Positions 33,149 to 40,916 of a stretch of 64,000 nucleotides of DNA are shown in pieces. The stretch spans positions 1-64,000 of the forward strand of contig NZ_CAMLHF010000003.1 of assembly GCF_946479715.1 (NCBI RefSeq), written 5' to 3'. Both the position numbers and the translations under genes were made by a program. The number at the start of each line of letters is the position of its first letter. Position 1 is the first letter of the stretch. The notes under the pieces are model-generated. The model saw only the letters and a list, made by a program, of their open reading frames with translations. It made no database searches and had not been told where the DNA came from. This DNA is from an uncultured Pedobacter sp. GTDB taxonomy: Bacteria; Bacteroidota; Bacteroidia; Sphingobacteriales; Sphingobacteriaceae.

Positions 33149-34689
33149 CTCCTGATCTCTAAATTGCAAACAAACCAATGATCGGCTGCCTTTCGGATTT
33201 CGCGTGGATCTGGATCGTTGTCAGCAGCCCAGGCGATAATCCCATCAGGCCGTATCAGCACAGCACTTAAGCCTAATTGTTCTTTTGCGCTGTCTGAAAT
33301 GTATTTTATCTGATCACCATATTCACTCACTAAAGATTGTATTGAAGCATTATTATTAAAATCGAGCAGTATTCCATGGCCATCATGCATTAATTCGCCA
33401 ATTTTTGTACCGTCTTCGAGCTCAAAGTTTGGAACACTGTGGCCTGTCAGCGGGTGGCTGCCCGCAAGATTGTAATTTGTATTAACACCCCAAACCCGTC
33501 CTGCAATATAGGTGGCACCATCAGGGGTATCCATAAGGTCGCGTATAATGGCATTCAGTGCGCGGGCATGAGGGTCTGGTTTCATAATCGAAACCTGGGC
33601 TCTTGACCAATCCAGCACCTGTGCGCCAATTGGGTATCGCTCGCTATAATAGCTGTCCAACAAGGCTTCCGGGGCTTTTTCATGGATGGTTGCAGCGAGC
33701 TTCCAGCCGAGGTTCATGGCATCGCCTAGCCCAAGATTAAGTCCCTGGCCTCCCAAGGGCGAGTGAATATGTGCGGCATCACCCGCTAAAAATACCCGTC
33801 CGCTTCTGTAACTTGTTGCCTGGCGTGCCCGGTCGGTCCAGGTGGTTGCCGTGTGCAAGGTACTAATGGTAACATCGGTATTTGAGATGCGGCGTAACAC
33901 CTCCTGCAGGTGATCTAAAGTAAGCGGTTCAGCAGAGCTGTGAAATGCCCCGCTATCAAAATCTTGTATCAGTACATAACCCGGTTGTGATTGCATGTAC
34001 ATCCCTCGTGGTGTCACATTTCGTCCCGGGCTGAGTTTTTCTGGATCGACCAGGTCAACCCGGGTAGAGTAGCCGGTAAATTCTGGCTCCGTACCTGCAA
34101 ATTCAAAACCGCCAGCCTTGCGAACAACACTACGGCTTCCATCGCAGCCCACGAGCCATTTACCCTGAAAAGATTGGTCGCCAGACTGAACAGTTACCAT
34201 ATCCGCAGTTTGATGAAAGCCGGTAATGGCATGCCCGCGTCTGATCTCTACACCCAGGGATTCTGCACGGCGGACCAGCACCGTTTCAAGCTCCTGCATT
34301 TCAGAAATTAAACTGGTCTGAGTAGCGCTCGGCAGACGATACCTCCACTGTGAGGTGTCAACATTACCGTCAAGAAATGGGATGCCGGCAAAGTGCCCTC
34401 CCTGGCGACGTGGTCCCTCTGTTGCAGCCGACGTTTTATGTGGGTTTTTAACGCGTTTATGTAGCTCGAGGTACTTTAATAGGTCTCGACGGTAAAGTGA
34501 TTCAATAGTAGGCGTCGAAAGTCCCCTTATCCCGAAAGGCAGCTGTTTCAATGGAGAGTGCGGATCTTCCGCCTTTTCAAGTATTAGTACTGAGCATTTG
34601 GCCAGGGCCAGTTCACAGGCCAGGAACAGACCTACAGGCCCTGCGCCAGCAATGATTACATCGTAAATAGAATTGTTTTGTGTTTTCAT
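33136..34689 (-). CDS. FAD-dependent aromatic monooxygenase (class A)
   Basis: The protein has 517 residues. The FAD-binding motifs are complete: GAGPVGLFLACELA at the N-terminus, WLVGCDGSRSVVRKAGG (DG motif) and FLAGDAAHIHSPLGGQGLNLGLGDAMNLGWKLA (GD motif). The C-terminal 110 residues form the thioredoxin-like domain of the phenol-hydroxylase/PheA-TfdB group. Relatives hydroxylate phenols, polyketides or antibiotics such as rifamycins; which applies here cannot be told. The gene is visibly more GC-rich than its neighbours, which suggests acquisition by transfer. An AraC regulator gene with similar composition lies 40 bases upstream on the same strand. Confidence 0.88.
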   Translation of the reverse strand: MKTQNNSIYDVIIAGAGPVGLFLACELALAKCSVLILEKAEDPHSPLKQLPFGIRGLSTPTIESLYRRDLLKYLELHKRVKNPHKTSAATEGPRRQGGHFAGIPFLDGNVDTSQWRYRLPSATQTSLISEMQELETVLVRRAESLGVEIRRGHAITGFHQTADMVTVQSGDQSFQGKWLVGCDGSRSVVRKAGGFEFAGTEPEFTGYSTRVDLVDPEKLSPGRNVTPRGMYMQSQPGYVLIQDFDSGAFHSSAEPLTLDHLQEVLRRISNTDVTISTLHTATTWTDRARQATSYRSGRVFLAGDAAHIHSPLGGQGLNLGLGDAMNLGWKLAATIHEKAPEALLDSYYSERYPIGAQVLDWSRAQVSIMKPDPHARALNAIIRDLMDTPDGATYIAGRVWGVNTNYNLAGSHPLTGHSVPNFELEDGTKIGELMHDGHGILLDFNNNASIQSLVSEYGDQIKYISDSAKEQLGLSAVLIRPDGIIAWAADNDPDPREIRKAADHWFVCNLEIRSYIK

Positions 34690-34728
34690 AGTAAATATTA
34701 AAACACAAAATTCTGGAATGCTCTTGCG

Positions 34729-35547
34729 TTAGGCTTGTATAAACGCGACAAAATCGCTGCTCACCACTTGTTTCCCTTTCCTGGCTTTTCGCGCAAATGC
34801 CGCAGGGGTAGTGCCGCTGTAGCGCTTGAATTCCCTGCTCAGGTGGGCTTGATCTGTATAACCCAGCTCATGAGCTAAACCCGCGAGGTTCGAATCCGGA
34901 TAAAGCCACAAATGATTACGCACCTGCTCAAAGCGCATCAGACCCGACACGTCTTTAACAGTATAGCCAGAAGATTGCTTGAACTTCCTTTCCAGTGTAC
35001 GTACAGTTGCATGAGCTGCCGCTGCCACCTGACTAACGGGCATAGTGCCCTTTGCTTGCCCCATAGCAACCCCTGCCTTGAATAGCATACTGTCAATAGC
35101 AATCTGCGACCGTGTGTTAAGGAAATACTGTTTAACATGAGCAATTGCTTCATCTATATGCCCCGCTTCGATCAACTTGCTCAATGTGGATTGAAGCTGT
35201 GCTATAGGATGTTCAAATGTACGTACTCCATCTTTACCTGATGGGAGGCCAAGCAAATCGAACACCGTCCATGGAAAGCACCTGATGCCAATAATTTCTA
35301 AACGGTTTTCTGCATCAAAAAGAACTGGCTGATTGAGCAGACCCATCATAAATGGCGAGGGTAATTGCTGGAGGCCCCCATTGCGGGAAATGCTGCAGGG
35401 GCCTCCGAAATAAAAAATAATCTCAGCATAGCCATCAGGTTGCACCTCAAAGCCCGACTGCAATTCTCCAGATTCTCTTCTGTTGTACCAAAAGCACTTT
35501 ATAGTGTCGCAGAGCGCTTCAGGCGATTCAAATTCTTGGTGAAACAT
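34729..35547 (-). CDS. AraC-type regulator near the monooxygenase
   Basis: I start at ATG 35547 (MFHQEFESPEALCD, 272 residues). The longer frame to 35631 would overlap the upstream YCII-like gene and adds a non-conserved, Cys- and Ser-rich stretch. The N-terminal domain (about 1-140) resembles the DUF6597-type ligand domain found on many AraC proteins (FWYNRRESGELQSGFEVQPDGYAEIIFYFGGP). The C-terminal domain has two helix-turn-helix units (VSQVAAAAHATVRTLERKFKQSSG, LAGLAHELGYTDQAHLSREFKRYSGTTPAAF). It probably regulates the adjacent monooxygenase gene (inference from order and shared composition). Confidence 0.85.
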   Translation of the reverse strand: MFHQEFESPEALCDTIKCFWYNRRESGELQSGFEVQPDGYAEIIFYFGGPCSISRNGGLQQLPSPFMMGLLNQPVLFDAENRLEIIGIRCFPWTVFDLLGLPSGKDGVRTFEHPIAQLQSTLSKLIEAGHIDEAIAHVKQYFLNTRSQIAIDSMLFKAGVAMGQAKGTMPVSQVAAAAHATVRTLERKFKQSSGYTVKDVSGLMRFEQVRNHLWLYPDSNLAGLAHELGYTDQAHLSREFKRYSGTTPAAFARKARKGKQVVSSDFVAFIQA

Positions 35548-35564
35548 CCTGAAAGATAGCAGGA

Positions 35565-35903
35565 TTATTTTGTTAGAGCAACAGGAATTTCCCGTACTTC
35601 TACTTTTCCCCCGTATAAAAGAACGGGGCATGATTTTGCAAGATCTAAAGCCTCTTCTATAGTTTTCGCCTGAAGAACAATATTGCTCACAACTTTAAGG
35701 TTATCGGAAAGAACCGTTTCTTTTTTTATCAACTTTTCTTTCCCGGTTACTGTATAACTATCTCCTGGAAAAGCGAAGCTTAATACATAAACCTCATCTG
35801 CTTTCCATTGTTCAATTACTTTCTCCCACTGAGGGCCAGCGGATTTTGCTTGCTCTGTACCATAAGTATCGGGTACCCTTACTAATAAACTATACTGTTT
35901 CAT
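35565..35903 (-). CDS. YCII-like alpha/beta-barrel protein
   Basis: The 112-residue protein has the length and pattern of YCII-related dimeric ferredoxin-like barrels: N-terminal strand QYSLLVRVP, a helix with WEKVIEQWK, then AFPGDSYTV and a C-terminal EEALDLAKSCPVLLYGGKVEVREI segment. Such proteins are small cytoplasmic dimers of undefined reaction, often co-encoded with regulators or sigma factors. Here it lies between two AraC regulator genes on the same strand, 17 bases before the next start. Confidence 0.7.
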   Translation of the reverse strand: MKQYSLLVRVPDTYGTEQAKSAGPQWEKVIEQWKADEVYVLSFAFPGDSYTVTGKEKLIKKETVLSDNLKVVSNIVLQAKTIEEALDLAKSCPVLLYGGKVEVREIPVALTK

Positions 35904-35964
35904 ATCTTTTTTTGATACAAATATCAGTCTACAGATTTATTGATAATTGTAAAAAATCATTGAT

Positions 35965-36741
35965 TTACCAATACAAACCGGATTTAAAAAAATCTGTTGG
36001 TGTTTGGCCTGTGAAAAGTTTAAACTCTTTATTGAAATGCGATTGATCGTAATAACCGTTTTCAAGTGCTATCTGAATAAAGGATGAATGCTCTGGATTT
36101 TTTTTAATAATGGATTTTATTTTTATTATGGAAGAAAACTGCTTTGGTGTAGCACCAACAACTTTCCTGAATCGTTTCTCAAATGCATCATTACTGATAT
36201 ATAAGCTTTTAGCCAATTCGTTAATTTTACTGGCTCCATTACTTGAATAAATTTTAGCGATGGCATCCCCAACAAGCATATCGGGTTTGTTATACAGGAG
36301 TTTTGAGTATAAAAAGCGCTCAACAATAGCAATTCTCGTAATGCTATTTTCTGCTTCGGCCAATCGCTCTTCTACAATTGAAATTTCGGACTGGGGAAAG
36401 AAATTGTCGAGCGAAATGCTTTCCTCAAACAACTCATGAACCGGTTGTTTAAAAAATGCCGATATACCTGTTTCTTCGAATTGTACAATTAAAGCTGCTG
36501 TTTGAGGTAGGTAATTGATAAGTCGAACAGATTTTCTTAAACCTGAAAATGTTGCGGCAGGTAAAATAGTTTTCCCTGCATCTGTGACGTAAGAAATTTG
36601 TCCTTTAAAACGGAAGGCAATAGCAAACGAAGTATCTGGCACAACCCTGTTAACCAACTCATCCTGGCTTTCAATGATTTTGTAAGCTTTGATAAATGGC
36701 CGCAATAGGGTAGTAGGTGTGTACTCTTCCATTTTCATCAT
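35965..36741 (-). CDS. AraC-type regulator
   Basis: ATG 36741 is taken as start (258 residues) instead of the upstream TTG 36756. The N-terminal DUF6597-like domain (TLLRPFIKAYKIIESQDELVNRVVPDTSFAIAFRFKGQI) is followed by the AraC DNA-binding region (about 155-255; SKINELAKSLYISNDAFEKRFRKVVGATPKQF and IQIALENGYYDQSHFNKEFKLFTGQTPTDF). It is the third AraC gene within 5 kb. Targets are probably the YCII-like gene downstream (61 bases) or itself. Composition is AT-rich, unlike the monooxygenase-linked regulator. Confidence 0.87.
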   Translation of the reverse strand: MMKMEEYTPTTLLRPFIKAYKIIESQDELVNRVVPDTSFAIAFRFKGQISYVTDAGKTILPAATFSGLRKSVRLINYLPQTAALIVQFEETGISAFFKQPVHELFEESISLDNFFPQSEISIVEERLAEAENSITRIAIVERFLYSKLLYNKPDMLVGDAIAKIYSSNGASKINELAKSLYISNDAFEKRFRKVVGATPKQFSSIIKIKSIIKKNPEHSSFIQIALENGYYDQSHFNKEFKLFTGQTPTDFFKSGLYW

Positions 36742-36891
36742 TTGTTGTCTATACAAATTGCCGTGGCATAACTTATTACACTAATGCTAACTTCAGGATA
36801 TTTCATCAGTTATCTATTCATCGGTTTGAAGATTTACATTTGGATTACTGACTTAAAATCTAAAAAATATTTATTCGATATTTAGAAAACG

Positions 36892-36928
36892 AAAAAAGCC
36901 GTTCTTCTCATCGAGAAACGGCTTTTTA
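36892..36928 (-). terminator. Terminator after tRNA-CAT
   Basis: Stem AAAAAGCCGTT / AACGGCTTTTT with an inner TCTC/GAGA pairing and a T run on the minus strand lies 5 bases after the tRNA 3' end. Confidence 0.85.
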
Positions 36929-36933
36929 AGCAG

Positions 36934-37007
36934 TGGGCCCAGCTGGGCTCGAACCAGCGACCAAAAGATTATGAGTCTTCTACTCTAACCAACTGAGCTA
37001 TAGGCCC
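36934..37007 (-). tRNA. tRNA with anticodon CAT (Met elongator or Ile2)
   Basis: The minus strand gives a 7-pair acceptor stem GGGCCTA / TGGGCCC, a D-arm TAGCTCAGTTGGTTAGAG, an anticodon loop CTCATAA with anticodon CAT, and a T-arm GCTGGTTCGAGCCCAGC. CCA is not encoded. G1-C72 pairing excludes initiator tRNA. The T-arm and AATCxxTTGGTCGCTGG region resemble lysidine-modified tRNA-Ile2 of E. coli, while the acceptor fits Bacteroidota elongator Met, so identity is left open. Confidence 0.95.
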
Positions 37008-37059
37008 TGAAAATCTTATTAGATTTTGCGAGTGCAATGTTACATATTTGTATCCAATT

Positions 37060-37713
37060 ATGGAAACAGTTTTAGCACAAAAAATAAAAAATATTATTTT
37101 CGATTATGGCAACGTTATATTCGAAATAGACTTTGTAAGGACTCAAAATGCTCTTTTACAATTAGGTATAACCGATGTTCAGCAGTTCTTTGCCCATAAA
37201 AATCATAATGAAATTTTTAATGATTTTGAGACCGGATCTATCTCTCCGGCCCAGTTTCGCAGTAAAATACGCGAAGCAGCCAACAATCCTGGGCTGGCCG
37301 ACGAACAAATTGACAGCGCGTGGAACAGTTTGTTGATTGGAGTTCCATCTCCGGCAGTACACGACACACTGCTTAAAGTAAAAGAAAAATACCGCACTTT
37401 TCTACTTAGCAACAATAACGAAATTCACTACAATTGGATTGTAGATTACCTGAAACGAGAATTTAATGTTGAGGATAATAACCACCTGTTTGAAAAAACA
37501 TATTACTCTCAGCAAATGTTCCTTCGCAAACCAAATGTTGAGATATTTGAACAGGTCATCAAAGAAAACAACCTTATACCAGAGGAAACCTTGTTTATTG
37601 ATGATAGTCCACAGCATCTTGTGGGAGCTAAACTGGCAGGACTTAATACATTGTTAATGGATAAACATCCTAAAGATCTGGAGCAATTTTTAACTGATCA
37701 TCATATCTTATAG
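37060..37713 (+). CDS. HAD-superfamily phosphatase
   Basis: Start taken at ATG 37060 (217 residues); the in-frame TTG at 37048 is less likely. HAD motif I is FDYGNVIFEID (nucleophile Asp, the DxGNV form of the YihX/epoxide-hydrolase-N group). Motif II is LLSNNN, motif III Lys is in FLRKPNVEIF, and motif IV is FIDDSPQHLVGA. A helical cap follows motif I. It probably dephosphorylates a small sugar phosphate or nucleotide; YihX acts on glucose-1-phosphate, but specificity here is unknown. It precedes the Mpo1-like gene by 13 bases. Confidence 0.88.
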   Translation: METVLAQKIKNIIFDYGNVIFEIDFVRTQNALLQLGITDVQQFFAHKNHNEIFNDFETGSISPAQFRSKIREAANNPGLADEQIDSAWNSLLIGVPSPAVHDTLLKVKEKYRTFLLSNNNEIHYNWIVDYLKREFNVEDNNHLFEKTYYSQQMFLRKPNVEIFEQVIKENNLIPEETLFIDDSPQHLVGAKLAGLNTLLMDKHPKDLEQFLTDHHIL

Positions 37714-37714
37714 T

Positions 37715-37722
37715 TAAATTTG
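37715..37722 (+). promoter_or_regulatory. Candidate -7 box directly before the Mpo1-like gene
   Basis: TAAATTTG followed by TGGC and the ATG at 37727 would place the transcription start at the start codon (leaderless). It overlaps the end region of the HAD gene. No clear -33 element is seen. Confidence 0.35.
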
Positions 37723-37726
37723 TGGC

Positions 37727-38047
37727 ATGACTGAAAAAAGATATAAATCTCTTAAGGAATTTTATCCTTTCTACCTGAGCGAACATAGTAATCTTACTAG
37801 TCGGATATTGCATTTTATTGGAAGCCTGCTTGCTGTATTGCTATTGTTTACAGCAGTATTGTTTCACGACTTACGCTTTATAATCGGCATTCCAATAGTT
37901 GGATATGGCTTTGCCTGGGTAGGTCATTTCTTTTTCGAAAAAAACAAACCTGCTACTTTTCAATATCCAGCCTATAGTTTGGCCTGCGATTTTATTTTGT
38001 TCTGGGACTTACTGACAGGGAGTCAGCCTTTTAAAGTAAAGAAGTAA
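37727..38047 (+). CDS. Mpo1-like (DUF962) membrane protein
   Basis: The 106-residue protein matches DUF962 throughout: FYPFYLSEHSNLTSRILHFIGSLLAV with the conserved HSNLTSRxxHFIG, then GYGFAWVGHFFFEKNKPATFQYPAYSLACDFILFW. Two to three membrane helices are visible. The yeast relative Mpo1 is a dioxygenase in phytosphingosine breakdown using His-bound iron, and the His residues here are kept. Sphingobacteria make sphingolipids, so a lipid role is plausible but inferred. Confidence 0.9.
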   Translation: MTEKRYKSLKEFYPFYLSEHSNLTSRILHFIGSLLAVLLLFTAVLFHDLRFIIGIPIVGYGFAWVGHFFFEKNKPATFQYPAYSLACDFILFWDLLTGSQPFKVKK

Positions 38048-38130
38048 CTCGTCATCTCGAACGCAGAGAGAGATCTCTTGAACAATGCCTGAACAAGAGA
38101 TCTCTCTCTGCGTTCGAGATGACGAGTTAC
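38044..38130. repeat. Long inverted repeat, family member B
   Basis: Perfectly complementary 37-base arms (38044-38080 and 38094-38130) flank a 13-base loop. The arms share CTCGTCATCTCGA and GAGAGAT with member A at 26450. It again lies between convergent genes (Mpo1-like and GH127), overlapping the end of the former. The following 25 bases repeat the fragments ACGAGTTA and GATGACGAG. Confidence 0.9.
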
Positions 38131-38175
38131 AAATGAGACGAGTTATGGATGACGAGGTGAGCTTTTTTGCATGTA

Positions 38176-40698
38176 TTACTTCACTTCTTTAACCAGCAAA
38201 TTGTCAATGCTTGCCAGCGAATCGAATGCCCTAACGCCAATCATACCGCTTTTAAATTCTGAATCTTTTACAGCTATCAATGGCTTTTCCGATCCGTTAA
38301 AGTATACTTTAATATCGCTGCCTTTGGCTTCTATTTTAACCTTGTACGCCTTTCCGATTTCTAATTTTTGCTGTTCTGATGCAAGTGCTACCCATTTCTG
38401 ATCAGATGATTTACCCAATTGGATCGTACCTGTTTCAGCATCAATTCCCAGGTAGTAACCCTTATACATGTCTGCGCCAAGTACCGCATCTGTAACTCTG
38501 AAAACCAGACCGGCATTGCCTTTTGAGTTTAGCTGTACGGTAGCTTCGTAGCTCAGGTCTTTAAACATGGTGCTGCTCGCCATCGCTTTTGAACCATGTA
38601 TTCCATATCCCCATGAGCCTTTATTAGATGCAGCATGGATTGCTCCATCTTTAATAAACCAGCTGCCGCCATACAATAACCAGTCTTTAACTGTAGCATT
38701 GTCAAAGTTTTCTTTAAACAGCTTGCGTGTGCTTTCGGGTGTGCCAATTACTGGAAAATTACTGATCCTGATGTTCTCGCTTCCAAAAGGGGTAAGGGTT
38801 ATTTCTTCAGTTTGTTCAGATGAAACAACCGGACTTCTGGGTACTTCAAAGGCATGCATTTTATTATATGCCATGGTCCATGAAGGTATTTTTTTTGCAG
38901 AAACTTTCAGTTTAACAGGAGTAGTGGACTGAATAAATGGATTTTCCGGCATTGCCGTATTTTGAACTTTTATAGAACCGGCTAAATTCTTACGGTCTAT
39001 TACCAGCCCATAGTTCCAGGGCGAAGCAGAGGACACCTCATAGTCAAAAAAGCCTTCTACAGGATGTTTTTTACGGATACTGTATTTAGCATCCATCTGT
39101 AATCCATATACCAGTGGGCCGCGTTCTACAGTAACCGATTGGTTTACCTGATCTGATACTTTTACCTCCATAGGGAAATTAAGTACCACCTCGTCGTTGC
39201 TGTTCCATGGTCTGTTGATGGTATAAACCTGACCGGTTTTAACATTCGACAATGCCTTGCCATTAACCGCTATCTGTGGGTTTTTACACCATTCTGGTAT
39301 TCTTAATTTTAAAGGGAAAGTAGCAGCCTTCGCCAGTTCTATTTTAATTTTGATCTGCTCTTCAAAAGGGTAATTGGTTACTACATTCAATTTAACCGGA
39401 ACGGCATCAGCTACAAAAGCATTCAACTCAACCGGTGCATAGGCAATTACAGCTAAACCCTTATCAGGGGTTGCTGCCCAGCTGTTTTTTACAAAATATG
39501 GCCAGCCCATATGCATGTTGTACCTGCAGCAGCCCATGCCGGAGTACGGACTTAGAAGTATTCCTCCATCGTAATCTTCATCAAAACCGGAGTTACCATG
39601 CTTACATACCACCTGGTTGGGCTGGGTATAATATAAATGAGATTTAATGTCTCTGCTAAATTGCGATGGCAGGGTATTAAAAGCAATTTTCTCCAGTCTG
39701 TCGCCAATCTGTGCATCATGAACTATTCTGGCTGTGGTTTCCAGACTTTGCATCCATTCTACCACGGTGCAGGTCTCCGTTCCCTGAAATGAGCTTTTGC
39801 CGGCAAGGAATTCAGTTCCGGATGCAATGCCCGATGCCTGACCATGATCCCTCATTAAATTGCTGATTCCCTTTTCTGTTGCATCTCTGTAAAATGGCGT
39901 GTTGTTCAGTTGTGAGTAAATTGCCGGAAGCTTAAGCGCCTGGCCAACACTAACGCTGTGCTTGGTATGGAAATCATCACCGTAATGGTAAAACTGGTTA
40001 TTTGTGTAGATATCTGCCCAAGGATAGGCCTGCGATTTTAGCTTTTCGGCCAAGGTTAGCAAAGACCTTTCACCAGTTCTGTTGTACAACCACAATACCA
40101 ATTCTATGTTGTCGCCTGTTCTTGATTTGCTCCATTCGGTTAATGGTTTTTTATCCAGGTTCTCCAGCTGGTACTTAAAATATTTGGTAAAAAAGCCAAG
40201 CACCCGTTCATCGCCGGTAGCTTCATAATAACTTTGTATGGCATACATCATTGGCATTCTTGGCCACCAGTCGTTCATTTTTGCAGGGCCAAAAGCACCA
40301 TTAGCCTGCTGATGATCTAATGTCCAGTTGATCCATTTCTGCGATTTTGCTTTTAATTCAGGATTATCCAATGTATAAGCCAGGGCTATAAGTCCTTTTA
40401 CGTAATAAGGAACACGTTCCCAGCCTTCGCCGTTGCCGCCCAGCCAATCAGATTCGGGGCCAAGGTTCGATGCTTCCGGATAAAGTTCTTCGGCATGTCC
40501 GGTTGCTCCATCTTTTTGCAGTTCCAATTGTTTCAGCAACCAGCCTTTGGCCTTTATACTGCCTAGCGCAAGTTGTATATATGTATCGGCAGTTAGGGGT
40601 GCACGGTTGTATATATATTGCTTTCCAGGGCCGTTTTGCGCAAAGAGCAATGAGGGGATCGAAGCAAATGCTAAGATGAGTGATTTCTTAACGTTCAT
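38176..40698 (-). CDS. GH127-type beta-L-arabinofuranosidase with extra C-terminal domain
   Basis: Start set at ATG 40698 (840 residues), which opens a signal peptide MNVKKSLILAFASIPSLLFAQ; the TTG at 40731 only adds residues before it. The helical-barrel catalytic domain has the GH127 zinc-thiolate signature: Glu and Cys in GTETCTVVEW, and the CC pair in SGMGCCRYNMH, where the family nucleophile is a Cys. A beta-sandwich follows, and the last 190 residues resemble a concanavalin-like sugar-binding domain (DUF1080/LamG type). It should release beta-L-arabinofuranose or a related sugar in the periplasm. It is divergent from the GH43-like gene and forms the left edge of the polysaccharide utilisation locus. 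Confidence 0.88.
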   Translation of the reverse strand: MNVKKSLILAFASIPSLLFAQNGPGKQYIYNRAPLTADTYIQLALGSIKAKGWLLKQLELQKDGATGHAEELYPEASNLGPESDWLGGNGEGWERVPYYVKGLIALAYTLDNPELKAKSQKWINWTLDHQQANGAFGPAKMNDWWPRMPMMYAIQSYYEATGDERVLGFFTKYFKYQLENLDKKPLTEWSKSRTGDNIELVLWLYNRTGERSLLTLAEKLKSQAYPWADIYTNNQFYHYGDDFHTKHSVSVGQALKLPAIYSQLNNTPFYRDATEKGISNLMRDHGQASGIASGTEFLAGKSSFQGTETCTVVEWMQSLETTARIVHDAQIGDRLEKIAFNTLPSQFSRDIKSHLYYTQPNQVVCKHGNSGFDEDYDGGILLSPYSGMGCCRYNMHMGWPYFVKNSWAATPDKGLAVIAYAPVELNAFVADAVPVKLNVVTNYPFEEQIKIKIELAKAATFPLKLRIPEWCKNPQIAVNGKALSNVKTGQVYTINRPWNSNDEVVLNFPMEVKVSDQVNQSVTVERGPLVYGLQMDAKYSIRKKHPVEGFFDYEVSSASPWNYGLVIDRKNLAGSIKVQNTAMPENPFIQSTTPVKLKVSAKKIPSWTMAYNKMHAFEVPRSPVVSSEQTEEITLTPFGSENIRISNFPVIGTPESTRKLFKENFDNATVKDWLLYGGSWFIKDGAIHAASNKGSWGYGIHGSKAMASSTMFKDLSYEATVQLNSKGNAGLVFRVTDAVLGADMYKGYYLGIDAETGTIQLGKSSDQKWVALASEQQKLEIGKAYKVKIEAKGSDIKVYFNGSEKPLIAVKDSEFKSGMIGVRAFDSLASIDNLLVKEVK

Positions 40699-40770
40699 GT
40701 TTATAAATGGCTTTGTGTGTTTAAAGAACAAGTTTATTATAAAATATTTACTGTTTCATTTCTTATTCGC

Positions 40771-40785
40771 AGATTGATACAATCT
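40771..40785. promoter_or_regulatory. Palindrome AGATTG-N3-CAATCT between GH127 and GH43-like genes
   Basis: A perfect 6-base-arm inverted repeat lies in the divergent intergenic region. The same arms, spaced by 8 bases, occur before susC (44025-44044). It is a candidate operator for the locus regulator. Confidence 0.4.
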
Positions 40786-40916
40786 GAAGAATTTTTGAAA
40801 CGTTTAGGCGAGTATTATTGCTGAATGTTAATATTACTTAATGAATGGATAAGAAATTAAAATTATAGGTTTTGGAATGTGCTTTATTTGTTACCGAATT
40901 TAGTTAATCTCATGAA

